Shown one piece after another: positions 1-10,756 of a stretch of 64,000 bases of DNA (position 1 is the stretch's first letter; the number at the start of each line of letters is the position of its first letter). The notes under the pieces were generated by a model. It saw nothing but the letters and a program-made list of their open reading frames with translations, searched no databases and was not told the origin of the DNA. The DNA comes from Pratylenchus scribneri. Taxonomy: Eukaryota > Nematoda > Chromadorea > Rhabditida > Pratylenchidae. The DNA is taken from contig JAQSEB010000145.1 of NCBI GenBank assembly GCA_030063045.1, positions 558,001 through 622,000 of the forward strand, given 5' to 3'. A program made the position numbers and the translations under genes.

Positions 1-74
1 TGTTACAAATTTGCCTACATAATGATTAATTTTTAGGGCCAAAAAGCTTGTCAACATTTTACAATTCTTTAAGC

Positions 75-548
75 AAAGTTCACACAAATAGATCCGAGAA
101 GACTGAGTCGATAGGAGTAGGAATTTTTAGTAGGTTCAAAAAAAATTTTTTTACTTGACCAAAAATAAAAATTTTTATGCCAAAAAATAGAGGACACTTT
201 TCTGCAGCAGAAAAGATAAATTTGAAAATTTTCTGACGATAAAAAATTTTATAAGCCTGACTTCGATGATTCAAAATTTTTGAATCATCGAAGTTGGCTT
301 CGGTATTAGCCTTATAAAATTTTTCTAATCGTCAGAAAATTTGCAAATTTATCTTTTCCAATGCAGAAAAGTGCCCTCTATTTTTTGGTATAAAATTTAA
401 TTATTTTTGGTCTGGTAGAAAATTTTTTATTATTTTTGGTTAAGTAGAAATTTTTTTTTATTATTTTTGGTCAAGTAAAAAAAATTTTTGAATGTAATCA
501 AAATTCCTATTGACTCCGAAGCATCGGATCCATTTGTATGAACTATGA
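75..548. repeat. Long inverted repeat with central hairpin
   Basis: Two arms of about 230 bp face each other around a central hairpin near 254-302. Outer ends match (ATCCGAGAAGACTGAGTCGA-like on the left, its complement near 515-530), as do inner blocks ending in TTTTCTGACGAT and ATCGTCAGAAAA. No target duplication was found. A related single arm with its own centre hairpin lies at 33775-34025. It is likely a non-autonomous foldback-type element. Confidence 0.65.
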
Positions 549-737
549 AGGTAGCTTCAGAAGCATGAATTTAAGAATTCACCGTTTTTTTAAAAACTAT
601 ACAAATGCCAAAAAATTATTTTCTAATTTCTGATCAAATTTTACTGCAATAATAAATTCATTCTTAATTTAATTAATCTTCTCGAATAATTTTTTTTGAT
701 TCTGTAATCTCAAAATTATCAACCAGAATTTTCCAAT

Positions 738-1016
738 TTACAATAAATTCAATTCAAACTCAAACTTGGCTTTATCTTCTGCTATTTGTTCATCATCATT
801 TTTTATGATGAATGCTTCCTCCTCTTCGGCACCATCCTTTGCACCATTCAACGATTTAAATATAACTTTTTGATGATGGAATTTTATTGGTTTTTTGGAT
901 GTTTCCAATGTTTCCTTTTCCACCCCTCCCGAATTATTCGGTTTTTCCTGTTGTTCACCAATTTTTTCTGTGCTATTTTGTTGTGCTTTTTCGTTGTCAT
1001 TTTCATTGGAATCCAT
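738..1016 (-). CDS. Hypothetical acidic low-complexity ORF
   Basis: A 92-codon frame starts at ATG 1016 and encodes an Asn/Glu/Gln/Lys-rich protein with an EEEE run and no recognisable domain, signal peptide or membrane segment. The plus strand is also open here, and AT-rich DNA gives such frames by chance. The charged, hydrophilic composition is more protein-like than its surroundings. It could be a single exon of a larger gene. I do not recognise it, and no function is proposed. Confidence 0.3.
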   Translation of the reverse strand: MDSNENDNEKAQQNSTEKIGEQQEKPNNSGGVEKETLETSKKPIKFHHQKVIFKSLNGAKDGAEEEEAFIIKNDDEQIAEDKAKFEFELNLL

Positions 1017-1039
1017 AATTTAATTATGGATATGACTTT

Positions 1040-2850
1040 TAATTTTTAAATGATCTAAAAATTAATAAAATTTTATTTTTGGTAAATTTTTAAGATCGGG
1101 GCATCGAATAAAATTAATTAATTTTTTATTCTAAGAAATAAACAACATTTTTTGCGAATATCTATTTAAATTAAATGAATGTCCTATCATTTTTGGTTCA
1201 AATTCTTAAAAGGGGAACCGGAACGAAAATGAAAGGAATGCCAGACATATTGTGTCCTTGAAAAATTCAATCCATATTCCATACTTTTAGTCTATCGACG
1301 AATTTGATAAAAATGATAATAAATAATTAATTAGAAAATATTTTTATCATAAATTTTTGATTTAGCTTTGTTTCAATTTTAATTACAAAAAAACGCAAAA
1401 ATTAAGAATGTGGTCGAAGGAAAAAAAACTAAAAAGTTCAAAACGAAGAAACTTTTTTGGTCACCAACTATTAATAAAAAAACAAAAATTGAAAAGAGGA
1501 ATAAGCTATTTTTAAGCTTTTATTTTTAGTCGAATTTGTCAATGACGCTGCCTGTGAGTGGCGGCTATAAAATTGATAAACAAATGATTAATTCTCGACG
1601 ATGAGCTCAACAAAAAGTTGGATTTTGCCTACACTTTTTAGTGGCCAAATGTTTTGTTGATGGCTTGGCTTTTTTCGAATGGATAGAGAATATATAGGCT
1701 AATGATGAGGAGAGGCAGGGAAAAAGGGAAAGTAAAGAATTCGGCCATTTTGAATGGGAAAATCGGTGAGGAAGGAGGATATTTGGTCGCAACTCCGTAA
1801 AAGTTTAGTTTAAAAAATGTGAAAATGACAAAAATTGGGTTTTAAAGAAGCCGAATTTTATTAACATCTTCCTTAAAAATAATTTTTTTTTAATATTCGA
1901 CATCTCACTTCTTTTAATTAAAATTTTGGCCAACAGATGACCCCAAAAATTATAAATTCTTTTGCATTTAAGCCAAAAACATAATGAATGAGAAAAAAAG
2001 TCCTTAAAATATTTAGGTTAAATGATTGCCATCAATAAGTAAAATTGCCAATTAAACCCTCTCCTTCCACCGTTCAATTCCATTTTTCGAAAATGAACTG
2101 ATAAAAAAAGGAAATATAAAGAATTGTGCGACATGTTCTTTCGCTTTCCCCTACGGACCAATAATTCCCCCTTTTGGCCACGAAATGTCGCGAGAATGAT
2201 GCACAGAACACAAAGAAAATTGCAAATTATTAAAGCGATGGAAAAGAGTCGGGGAAGAAATATTGAGATAGGCAAACAAAACAACGGACATAGAGACTAT
2301 GTTCCCTCGTCCAAAAAATAATCAATCCCCAAAAATTGCACCATCCTTTCCCATCATCGTCTATCTTGTCTCGACACGGAATGTTCTCTGTGTTGGGTCA
2401 TCTTTCGTCAAATGATGTAATTTTGGGGCCAAAACATTAATAAAATGGTTATTGATATGATTATAGGAAAGAAACTTTCGGAGCAGGGGAAAAGTCTACA
2501 AAAAATTTATCAATATTTTTACAAAAAATAAAAATTAGAACCCATAAAATTTTTCACTTTCTTAAATATCTTATTCATTAATTTTTAGAGATTTATTTTA
2601 AATTTTCATCCGGGAAATTGACAAAAAAATTCTTAAAAATAAAATTAAAAGATTAAAAAATTTTATCGACCAATTTCGGAAATTATAATTCGTCGACCAT
2701 AGACACCCCAACTGGAAAAATAATAAATTTTAAAATTTTTATTCAATTTAGAATTCTTCAAAATAAAATTAAAATATTGTTTTTTTGAAATATTTCTCGA
2801 AATTATAAATTGTAAATTTTTAAATTTTAAATAATAAAATTGTCTGATCA
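1040..2850. other. Intergenic, no convincing gene
   Basis: AT-rich DNA. The only item of note is a minus-strand frame at 2018-2284 whose first 30 residues are hydrophobic (MFCLPISIFLPRLFS onward), as in a signal peptide or membrane segment. A possible GT donor follows, but no linked second exon was found, so it is not called as a gene. Confidence 0.5.
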
Positions 2851-2853
2851 AAT

Positions 2854-4174
2854 ATGGAATTGTGCAGCGAAATCAATGATAATGATAATGAAGAGAAAAA
2901 AGTCGAGTTGAAAGAAGAAAATAAACAATTAGAAGAAGAAAATGAAGCATCAAAAACGGGGAATTCACAGGTTTTTTTTTACTTAAATCTTTTTGTAAAA
3001 TGAATTTTTTAAAGGAAGAATTGGCCGATTCAACTATTGCTATTTCAACTTCGCAATCTGCTGATATGTCTAATGATCTCGAATTGGAAGAAACGGAACA
3101 GTAAATATCTCCAAAACTAAATATAAAATTCCTAAAAATAATATTTCTTTAGATATGTTCCAAATTGGTTGATTGAAGTTTTAGCATTCATTTATCGTAA
3201 AGAAATGGCCAATTCTTCATTGAGCTTCTCAAACAAAATATTCCAGCTACTTTGTTGGCCAAAACTTCATCAAAAAGTGAAGCCGCATAAAATTCCAGAT
3301 CTTTGGTGTACGGCCATTCGTCATAATGAGGACAATTTTCGAGCTCAATTTCAATGTTTGGATACATATAAGAGGGGGATTATTCCAATTGCTTCGACTC
3401 CAGCACCGCATTATATTGACGGATTTGGAAGGATTCGTTTAGAGTAGGTTTTTAATATTCATTTCGATATAATTTGATTATATTACAATAGTTTTGTGGA
3501 TGAACAAGTTGTGGATTTTATCAAAAGCATTGATCGTTTGTTACAAAATTGCGACTTATGTGTACTCTTCTTTGTTAATTATCTTGAAATGGACAAAGAA
3601 CATTCTGCTCCGATTCATGCTTTGCTGGAATATTTGGCCGATAAAATATTCAAATTCACAATAAATTCTTTATTAGACAACTTTGAAGAACCGTTTTTGA
3701 AAGGCTTCAATCGACTTTTTCCTGGAATTCTTGACCAAATCGAATTTCTTCATTTTAATTCATTACTAGCCATTGATGACATTGATGCTATTCATAATTG
3801 GCTGACAAATCAATCAATTAAAGGAAAACAAAAGATTATTCGATTCAATCCTACTATCCGAATACATATGGATACATTTATCAATCACATCAAAGAGGTT
3901 TTTTGCAAATAACATTAAATTATAATACATTTTTAAAAATTATTTTAAGGAATTTTCTAATTCAAATTCACCATCCATCTTTTTTATTTATTTTCCCATC
4001 TACGTATTATCACACATTAGTGAGATAGAAGAATTTTTTACACTGGAAAATTCACAAACCAATGAAATTTTGACTTACAATCGCAGAGAGGATCAGGATA
4101 GGAATTGGAATTTTGTATTATTTGGCACGATACCCAAAAGGAGAAGAACATTGGAAGGAAGATGGACAGAATAA
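2854..4174 (+). CDS. F-box-like nematode family protein (paralogue 1)
   Basis: Five exons: 2854-2970, 3015-3100, 3153-3443, 3492-3897, 3950-4174. All phases agree, giving 374 residues. The first 65 residues are acidic and Glu/Lys-rich. Exon 3 opens with NWLIEVLAFIYRKEMANSSL, which has the hydrophobic spacing of a degenerate F-box-like helix set (an inference), followed by LLCWPKLHQKVKP. The exon structure and sequence are matched by the gene at 55680-57687, including the NWLI start, the PIAS/PHYI block and the IKEV|intron boundary, so this is a real family. The last exon is less certain: a block resembling paralogue 2 (LARYPKGEEHWKE at about 4114-4155) is in another frame, suggesting either a different 3' splice or a frameshift. 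If exon 4 is not spliced, the protein ends at 3912. The F-box assignment itself is weak. Confidence 0.65.
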
Positions 4175-4397
4175 AATTGAAAAAGCTGAATCATCGGATT
4201 CTAACATAATCATAGACGTATAAAAAATATTTTTGTTGAATTGTTTCGATAATGGATAAATGTTGTTGAAATTATTTTACGCAAATTTTTATCGTATTTA
4301 AATCGAAATATTTTCATTGATCATTCATTATTTTGCTAATTTATTTGTAACATATAAATTTGTTGAGAAATTATAAAAAAAAAAATTTCTGCTCTGG

Positions 4398-6565
4398 ATG
4401 GATAAAGAAGAAACATTAAAATACCAAAATGGCACCATTATTAATGGTGCCATTGCCAAACAATCATCATCATCTTCTATTGAAAATGCAAAAAATTGCA
4501 CTGAAAGGGAAGAAAACCAACAACAAAATCTTGATGAATTTGACATTGACGCGGTCATTCGTAGTTTGGCCAGGGCCCTTGAGGACCCAAATTCAACCAG
4601 CCTTCCACATTATATTGACGCCTTTGCTGAATTAAAAAAGTTTGTGTGGAATGAATTTTAGGGATAATCATGAGATTCGATATGAAAAAATTTACTGCAT
4701 TCCAATTTTACATATTAATAAATTTTGCAAAATTGTTAAGTCAAGTAAAGACTAATGAAAAATGAACATAATAAAAGGTAACTCGGTCAATTGGGCGACT
4801 ACGCTTATAGCTCATGAAAGGCTAAACCGATATTGATGATTTTGGTATCAAATTAAAAAGCGCAATTTTGGCTATCGATTGATATAAAATTTATTTAATT
4901 TGGTTCAGAATTAGCAGAGTTAGAATTAAAAAACCATTAAATAAGACTACTATAATAAATATGCGAATTTTTCACGGTTTTTTTAACACAATTCCAGCAA
5001 ATCTTAACCAATGTTAAACCGATAGACTGAAGTGCGCTCTTTAATTTGATACCAAAATCATCAATATCGGCTTAGCCATTAATGAGATATAAGCGGTAAG
5101 CGCCGTCGCCAATTGACCATGTCCCCTTTAACGGATAGGTTATCATTATCATCTGCTGTATCCGTAAGCCGTAACCTAATCCTAATCACCTATAAAGGGG
5201 ATCCGTCATTCAAAAACAATCCGATGTCCTGGATAATTAAGAAATACCAAAATTCCCGTACGAAAATCCATAGCAAATTAATAAAATTTTCTAATTTTTT
5301 TAATTTTTGCCCATTTTTAAGGCTCTTTTCAAAGCTTGGTGTTGTCTTTTCGTTTGTGGAGACTGATTTGCGCAATAAGCACACAATTTTGGCCCAATTG
5401 CATGGCCAAGACCCACAAACATATGCCACAATTGAGCAAATGATCTATGCGGAATGTTTTGATGGGAATGTGCCACCGCAAAATGGTTGTATTTCCGCTG
5501 AACCAAAACAACCAAAAGCAGCCGGTTCAAGAACGCTGCTTCGGCTACATAGGTTTATTATATAAAATAAAATGAATTTTAAATTAATTTTTCATCTCAT
5601 CAGATCATTGGCATTCCTCGTCCGTTTTGTTGAGCTGGTCCAAAAACCACCTTCACCCACAGAATCCACTTCGAATTTATTTCGAATGGCATATGCCGAA
5701 ACGCTCAGCAAACATCATACTTGGTTCGGAAATTTTATAAATGTCAATTATTATAAAAATGGCAATTTAATCGTAAATTCTCAAACCATCATCCATCAAT
5801 TACCTTTCTCAAAAATCAAGACAGAATATATAATTTTTAATGGTTTTGTCCAAAATAAAATTTATTAAACCGCTTAAATCGATTTTGATTTTAAGTTAAA
5901 ATTTAAGTAAAAATTAATTTAATCTAACTCTAAGTAAAATAAAAATAATCAAATGGTTCGTCTTGCTATAATTGTGAGATCATATAAGTTTAATAATCAC
6001 TCAAAGGATTAACTTCTGATCTGAAATGCTGCAATCTTTCAACATTTTCTATACTCTTCCTCAAAAATTATTTCATTTAATTTTATTTACCGTAAAATAA
6101 TGTTCAGAATTAATTTTTACATTTTTGATGATATTTTTCATAATTGAAATTGTTCCAAAATAGGTTAAACGGTTCAAAAAGACGCTGAATTCTTGTTAAA
6201 AATGTATCATTTTCTAATTAAATTTAAATTAAATCCGAAAAATGTTTATTATAAAATATTTTATTTAAATTTCCCCTTTTAGGTATATCCGTGCTTCAGT
6301 TCAATGTGCATCGGCAATGGTCCCAAATCGGGTTCAACTCATCAAAATAATGTTTGGCATAAATGAAAATGATAAATCCAATGAAATGGCCAATTTCGAC
6401 GAAAAGCAACAAAAAATTGACCAAATTGCTGAACGATTTTTGGAGGTTAATTTTTTTTTGAATTTTTATTAAAATATTTAATGCTATTTTTTGTAGATGA
6501 CTCGAATGGCCTATGATAGAGTGGAAAAATTTTATGGAAAACATGGCCTTCTCGATTTGCCTTAG
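4398..6565 (+). CDS. cptp: Ceramide-1-phosphate transfer protein (GLTP fold)
   Basis: Five exons: 4398-4639, 5322-5552, 5604-5723, 6283-6445, 6497-6565. All phases close, giving 274 residues. After an Asn/Gln/Ser-rich N-terminal extension of about 48 residues come the GLTP-domain blocks in order: LPHYIDAFAELKK, SKLGVVFSFVETDLRNK, TYATIEQMIYAE, GSRTLLRLHRSLAFL and HHTWYIRASVQ. The Asp and Lys of TDLRNK, both Arg of SRTLLRLHR and the His before TWYIR match the residues that bind the phosphate headgroup in CPTP. The glycolipid-type GLTP has Trp in the SRTLLRLHR region instead. The inferred role is cytosolic non-vesicular transfer of ceramide-1-phosphate between membranes. The vertebrate protein is about 214 residues, so the extra length is N-terminal. 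Intron 1 (682 bp) holds the inverted repeat at 4785-5120. Confidence 0.9.
4785..5120. repeat. Terminal-inverted-repeat element in cptp intron 1
   Basis: The left arm from GGTCAATTGGGCGACTACGC through TTGATGATTTTGGTATCAAA is the near-complement of the right arm ending GGCGACGGCG-like/CAATTGACC. Arms are about 90 bp and flank a spacer of about 160 bp. No clear target duplication was seen. It lies wholly within an intron. Confidence 0.65.
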
Positions 6566-6889
6566 AAATTTTTGCATTTTGCTGCCAATTGAAAATGAAT
6601 ATAAATAATCGAACTATATAGAAGAAATTTTGACCAGACATTTTATGCTTTTACTTAATTCGCATTTCCATACAATTTTTATACATTATCCTGTGTCCCT
6701 ATCCATGTAAAATTTTGTATTTTTGCATTTTTCAAATGAAATTTTGATGCAATTCTCAGCGTAGAATTATAAATAACTAAATAATACATTGAATATGTGC
6801 AATCTTCATAAGAATTAAATATAAATAAGATAATTTTTTTGGAACAAAAATTGCTTTTTTTGTCATAAAAATACTTTTTTACCGACAAA

Positions 6890-7775
6890 AACAGACTTCT
6901 AATAAATCAGTTTTAGACAGGGCTGCCATAATACCGGGGAAACCCGGCATTTCCCGGGTTTTTGATGTCCCGGCCGGGGTTTTGCCGGGGTTTTGAAAGT
7001 GCCGGGTTTTTTGCCGGGTTTTTCATATTTTGCCGGGTTTTGCCATGTTTTTAAATTTTTAGCTAAATTTTTCGCTGCGCGGCCATTTTTGGGTCTAATT
7101 TTTCGCTGCGCGGCCATTTTTGGGTCTAATTTTTCTTCCAATCAGGGCCCATTTTTAGCTATTTTTTCTCCCTATCAGGGCTTTTTTAGCTACTTTTTCT
7201 ACCTATCAGGGCCATTTTTAGCTAATTTTTTTCCTTCCTTCGCGGCTTTTTCTGGCTAAACTTTTTGACGGCAGACCGATTTTTAAAGCTTATGATATCT
7301 TTATTTCATAACGCACATGCTCAAAAAGTCAATTAAAAATATGCTCAAAAAGTCAATTAAAAATATAAATCTGAAGTAGAAAATTTTTACAAGCTTTTAC
7401 TAAATTGCATTTTAACACGTTTTAAAAGATGCCGGGTTTTTACCGGGGTTTTGAAAATTTTTGCCGGAGTTTTGCCGGGTTTTTAGACCCGAATGCCGGG
7501 GTTTTGACTTTTGGAGATGGCACCCCTGGTTTTAGACCCTACAAACTTTATACCAATTTGTGGATCTCATCGAGACGCATCGATTGGTATATAATTTTCG
7601 TCCAAAATTAAAGAGTTTTAAACCAAAAACTAGAAATCTTATTTAAACGGTTTAATGCATTTAATTTTTGGCCAAAACCCACCATTTTATATACCATTCG
7701 ATGCGTCTTGAGATCTACAAATTGGTATAATTTGTCAGATTTAAAACTCGTTTCTGATTTATTAGAAAGAAGTCA
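6890..7775. mobile_element. Palindromic MITE copy, split by a nested hAT-like element
   Basis: The left end (CTTCTAATAAATCAG) sits at about 6895-6917. The rest of the palindrome (CTACAAACTTTATACC, then ATCGAGACGCATCGATTGG, and its complement near 7690-7725) resumes at 7529 after the 611-bp insertion at 6918-7528. Removing the insertion and one 8-bp duplication restores a normal family member ending GTTTCTGATTTATTAGAAAG. Confidence 0.8.
6918..7528. mobile_element. hAT-like miniature element 1
   Basis: Termini are CAGGGCTGCCATAATACCGG and its complement ending GGCACCCCTG. Both flanks carry the same 8-bp target duplication GTTTTAGA (6910-6917 and 7529-7536). The arms are made of imperfect repeats of a TTTTTGCCGGG-type motif, and the centre contains two copies of CGCTGCGCGGCCATTTTTGG. 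There is no transposase frame, so it is non-autonomous. Confidence 0.9.
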
Positions 7776-7779
7776 AAAA

Positions 7780-8480
7780 ATGTTTTGGTGAAAAAATAGT
7801 AACCATTTTTAAAATTCCCCAATTCGACAGAATTACATAATACCTATATTAAATTTCCGTTAATTTTTGTCATTTTCCATAAAATTGGGCCATAAATTTG
7901 GTGATTCAACAAATTCCATCGTTATTAAAATAAATTTAACCAAATTTACACGTAAAGAATTTTTCACTCTGTGCCCATATGATTCAGCTCCATCCAATTT
8001 ATGAATTATTCATTTCAATGAATTTTGAAGGAATTTGTTGGCTAATTTTGACGCTAAAAGCCGTCAATTCAGTCACTCCAAAATTAAATATTCTACGTCA
8101 ATAAAAATCGGGAAAAAGGCAAAAGGATTGGCCAAAAATGTCATTGCCTAAAATTTTTTCCGAAATAAATTTTTTATCAAATTCCTCATCAGCCCTAAAT
8201 GGAATGTTCCGATTCCGATATGTTTTTAAGTCATTTTCATTCTTATTTAGCCCTCCTCACCTCAATATAACAAAATCAATCGACTGTCATCACTCATCAA
8301 TAAAAAAAAGGGCAATAGGGAGAGGCGGCTGCTGGCCCGTTATTCTCACTTCCTTTTTCCGACCATTTCCCTCCTCTTCATTCCTCCAAATGTGCGCCCC
8401 CGGTGGTTTCGTCTAAAGAGGGGGACTTTCGGATTCTTTTGTCTAGGAGCCGGCCGTTTCGTGCGCCCCATTCCCCCAAT
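7780..8480. other. Intergenic, nothing recognisable
   Basis: AT-rich, with a slightly GC-richer pyrimidine-biased part at 8330-8480. A 92-codon plus frame at 8138 has no protein-like features or homologous pattern, so no gene is called. Confidence 0.5.
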
Positions 8481-8485
8481 GGGTA

Positions 8486-8805
8486 GCCGACATTTGCGGA
8501 CGAAATGGTCTGCTGGCAACGATGGTGGTGTAAAGCTGTTATAGCATATTATTAGGCATAAAATTAGCTACAAAATGACATCAAAAGCATTGGCCAATGT
8601 TGAATATTCACGCAATTATGGCCAAAAAATGGCCAGAAATACAATAACCAATGGTTTCTTGGCCACATCTCGGGAATATTCTACATTGACCAATACTTTT
8701 GATATAATTTTGTAGCTTATTTTATTGCCTAAAAAATACTATAAACAATGCCACAGCAGTTTTACCATCTTCGGCACCAGACGGTTTCGTCCGCAAATGA
8801 CGTAA
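8486..8805. repeat. Palindromic element, TTGCGGACGAAATGG family, copy 1
   Basis: The ends TTGCGGACGAAATGGTCTGC and the complement GACGGTTTCGTCCGCAA enclose inverted inner blocks (TATTAGGCATAAAATTAGCT near 8550 and its near-complement near 8715). Related copies lie at 47862-48172 and 55101-55388. No target duplication was identified. Confidence 0.75.
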
Positions 8806-9179
8806 TACGCCAAAATTCCTCTATTTTTCCAGCCATTCCTTCCTCTTCATTCCTCGATGACATTTCCTCCTTATTTCCCAATTCCGTTGGCGCGCCCCCC
8901 TCATCACCAAAATGGAATTGGAAATTGGAAGGGAATGAATGAGGCGATGAGGGAGCCCATTTTGGTGTGGTGTTGCTTTGCCTTTGGCGCTGACTAATCG
9001 ACTTCCCCCTTTTCCTCCATATTTGCCTTCATTCCTCTCTCCTTTTATTTTTGTCCCATTTGAGCTCCACTCAATTCGCCATTTTTTCATCATTTCCCAT
9101 TCTCAGCCGCCGCCGTCAGCCAAAATCCCTCAAGGGCTCATTTTTACTGTTTTTAAAGCCGTTTTTTGACGATGAAGTC

Positions 9180-10270
9180 GATTTTATTTGTGGCATAGAA
9201 TTTTTTGTCTTGAGGCTAATTCTGCGAATTGCCTTTGAATTTTTTATATAAAATTTTGCCTAAACATAGAAAGCGCTAGCAGTTAATATCTGCGCATTCA
9301 CCTGCTGGCTGTATCAAAATGAAATAATTTTTGGCAATAAATTTTTATCCTTAGGCTAATTCTGTTGAATTCCTTTCAAATTATATTAATTTGCCTAAAG
9401 GCTGATTGTATCCACTGCCATTCCTTAAAAAAGCCTTCAGCCTTATCAGACGTTTCTGCTGATGATGAATTCCTACATATAATTATCCATTGGGGAACAT
9501 TGTTATATTCCCGAATTTTTCATTTATAGCACCGGCAGATTTTGCCTTTAAGGCTAATTTTAAGAATTCGCTTTTTATAAATTATAAATATGGCCTAAAG
9601 GCAGTTAGCCTTTTAATATTCGTACACATTCTCTCTCATCTTTGGCTCCTCGAATAAAGGATTTTACCATTTATTAATTCTCAAATTAGTGGGAACGGCG
9701 CATATTAACTAGCATAGAATTTTTGCCTAAAGGCTAATTCGCGAATTCCTTCGAACTATTAAATGGTACAAATGTTGCAGCCGATCCCGTTTTTTAGCCG
9801 ATCTCGATTTCGGCTAGCCGATCTCGTTTTTTTCTGACAGAAATAGTACAGTGGCAGACATTGTAGTTTGTGACCATTGGCCATATCTCAGTTCCTAGGC
9901 CACTTAGACTTTTAATTCTTTTTCCAAGCCCTAGCCTACCCTACCCTAGCCCTAAAACCCATGCCGGCCCGACCATAGCCCTAGCCCTACCCTAGTTAAA
10001 CCGTTTTGAAAACCCGAAATTTCAATTGGCCATAACTTTGGTTCAAACTTGTCAAATCTTTCTGAAATTGAAATCTTATAAAGAAAACCGACCCTGACGA
10101 ATCGAATGAGCTATAGATCAAGTCTGTACGATAACTAGAACATGCCGAAAACGAGATCGGCTAAAAAACTAGATCGACTGCAACATATACAACGGCGCAT
10201 ATTAACTAGCATAGAATTTTTGCCTAAAGGCTAATTCGCGAATTCCTGCGAACTATTAAATGGTATAAAG
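9180..10270. repeat. Degenerate ~170-bp direct repeats
   Basis: A block reading approximately TTTTGCCTAAAGGCTAATTC followed by GCGAATTCCT occurs near 9200, 9350, 9545, 9721 and 10217, spaced about 160-200 bp except where an element of about 410 bp separates the last two. Those last two blocks, about 80 bp each, are nearly identical and flank the element as a direct repeat. Confidence 0.6.
9773..10185. repeat. TIR element with telomere-like CCCTAGCC core, copy 1
   Basis: The ends TGTTGCAGCCGATCCCG and the complement AGATCGACTGCAACA are about 35-bp inverted repeats containing AGCCGATCTCG. The interior has a run of CCTAGCC/CCCTACCCTAG units and an ATGCCGGCCC motif shared with elements near 20121, 20950, 27299 and 57785. 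Flanking sequences share TACAA, a possible short target duplication. Confidence 0.6.
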
Positions 10271-10756
10271 AAATAGAAGAGATGGTTTTTATAATCGCTG
10301 TATTTGTCTCATTAGATAATTTTGCACATTTTTTCTTTTCATTATGATGATGATGTCCAAATGAAAATTTTGTGATTATGTTAATTAAGGAATTGATGGG
10401 TTATTTTCTATCCAAATTGACATTTTCCCGAAAAAGCAGACTAACTAAGCTCCTTTTATTAATCTATCACATACATTTAATTTTCCCACTTCTTTTCCTC
10501 TTCATTTTTAATCCTCTAATACTCCAAAATATATGTAATAAGAGGCCCCTAAAATCTTTCTAATCATCCGAGACTCGACACGGAATTTGGGAGTGGAATT
10601 TATTTTTGCTTCCCCCACTCCTCAAACAATTTCATTTTAGAGAATATTTATTGAGCAAATAAAAACGATAAAAATTTTCATAAATTTATTCCATTTCAAT
10701 CATTGATAAAATAAATAGATAATTTGTGAATTTAAATATAAATTTTTGGTGGAAAA

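Noticed and set aside
6899..7259. ORFs on both strands across 6899-7259
   Set aside because: They lie entirely inside hAT-like element 1 and are explained by its inverted arms.
10372..10563. 63-codon hydrophobic ORF
   Set aside because: Leu/Ile/Phe-rich frames are frequent by chance in this AT-rich DNA, and no exon structure supports it.
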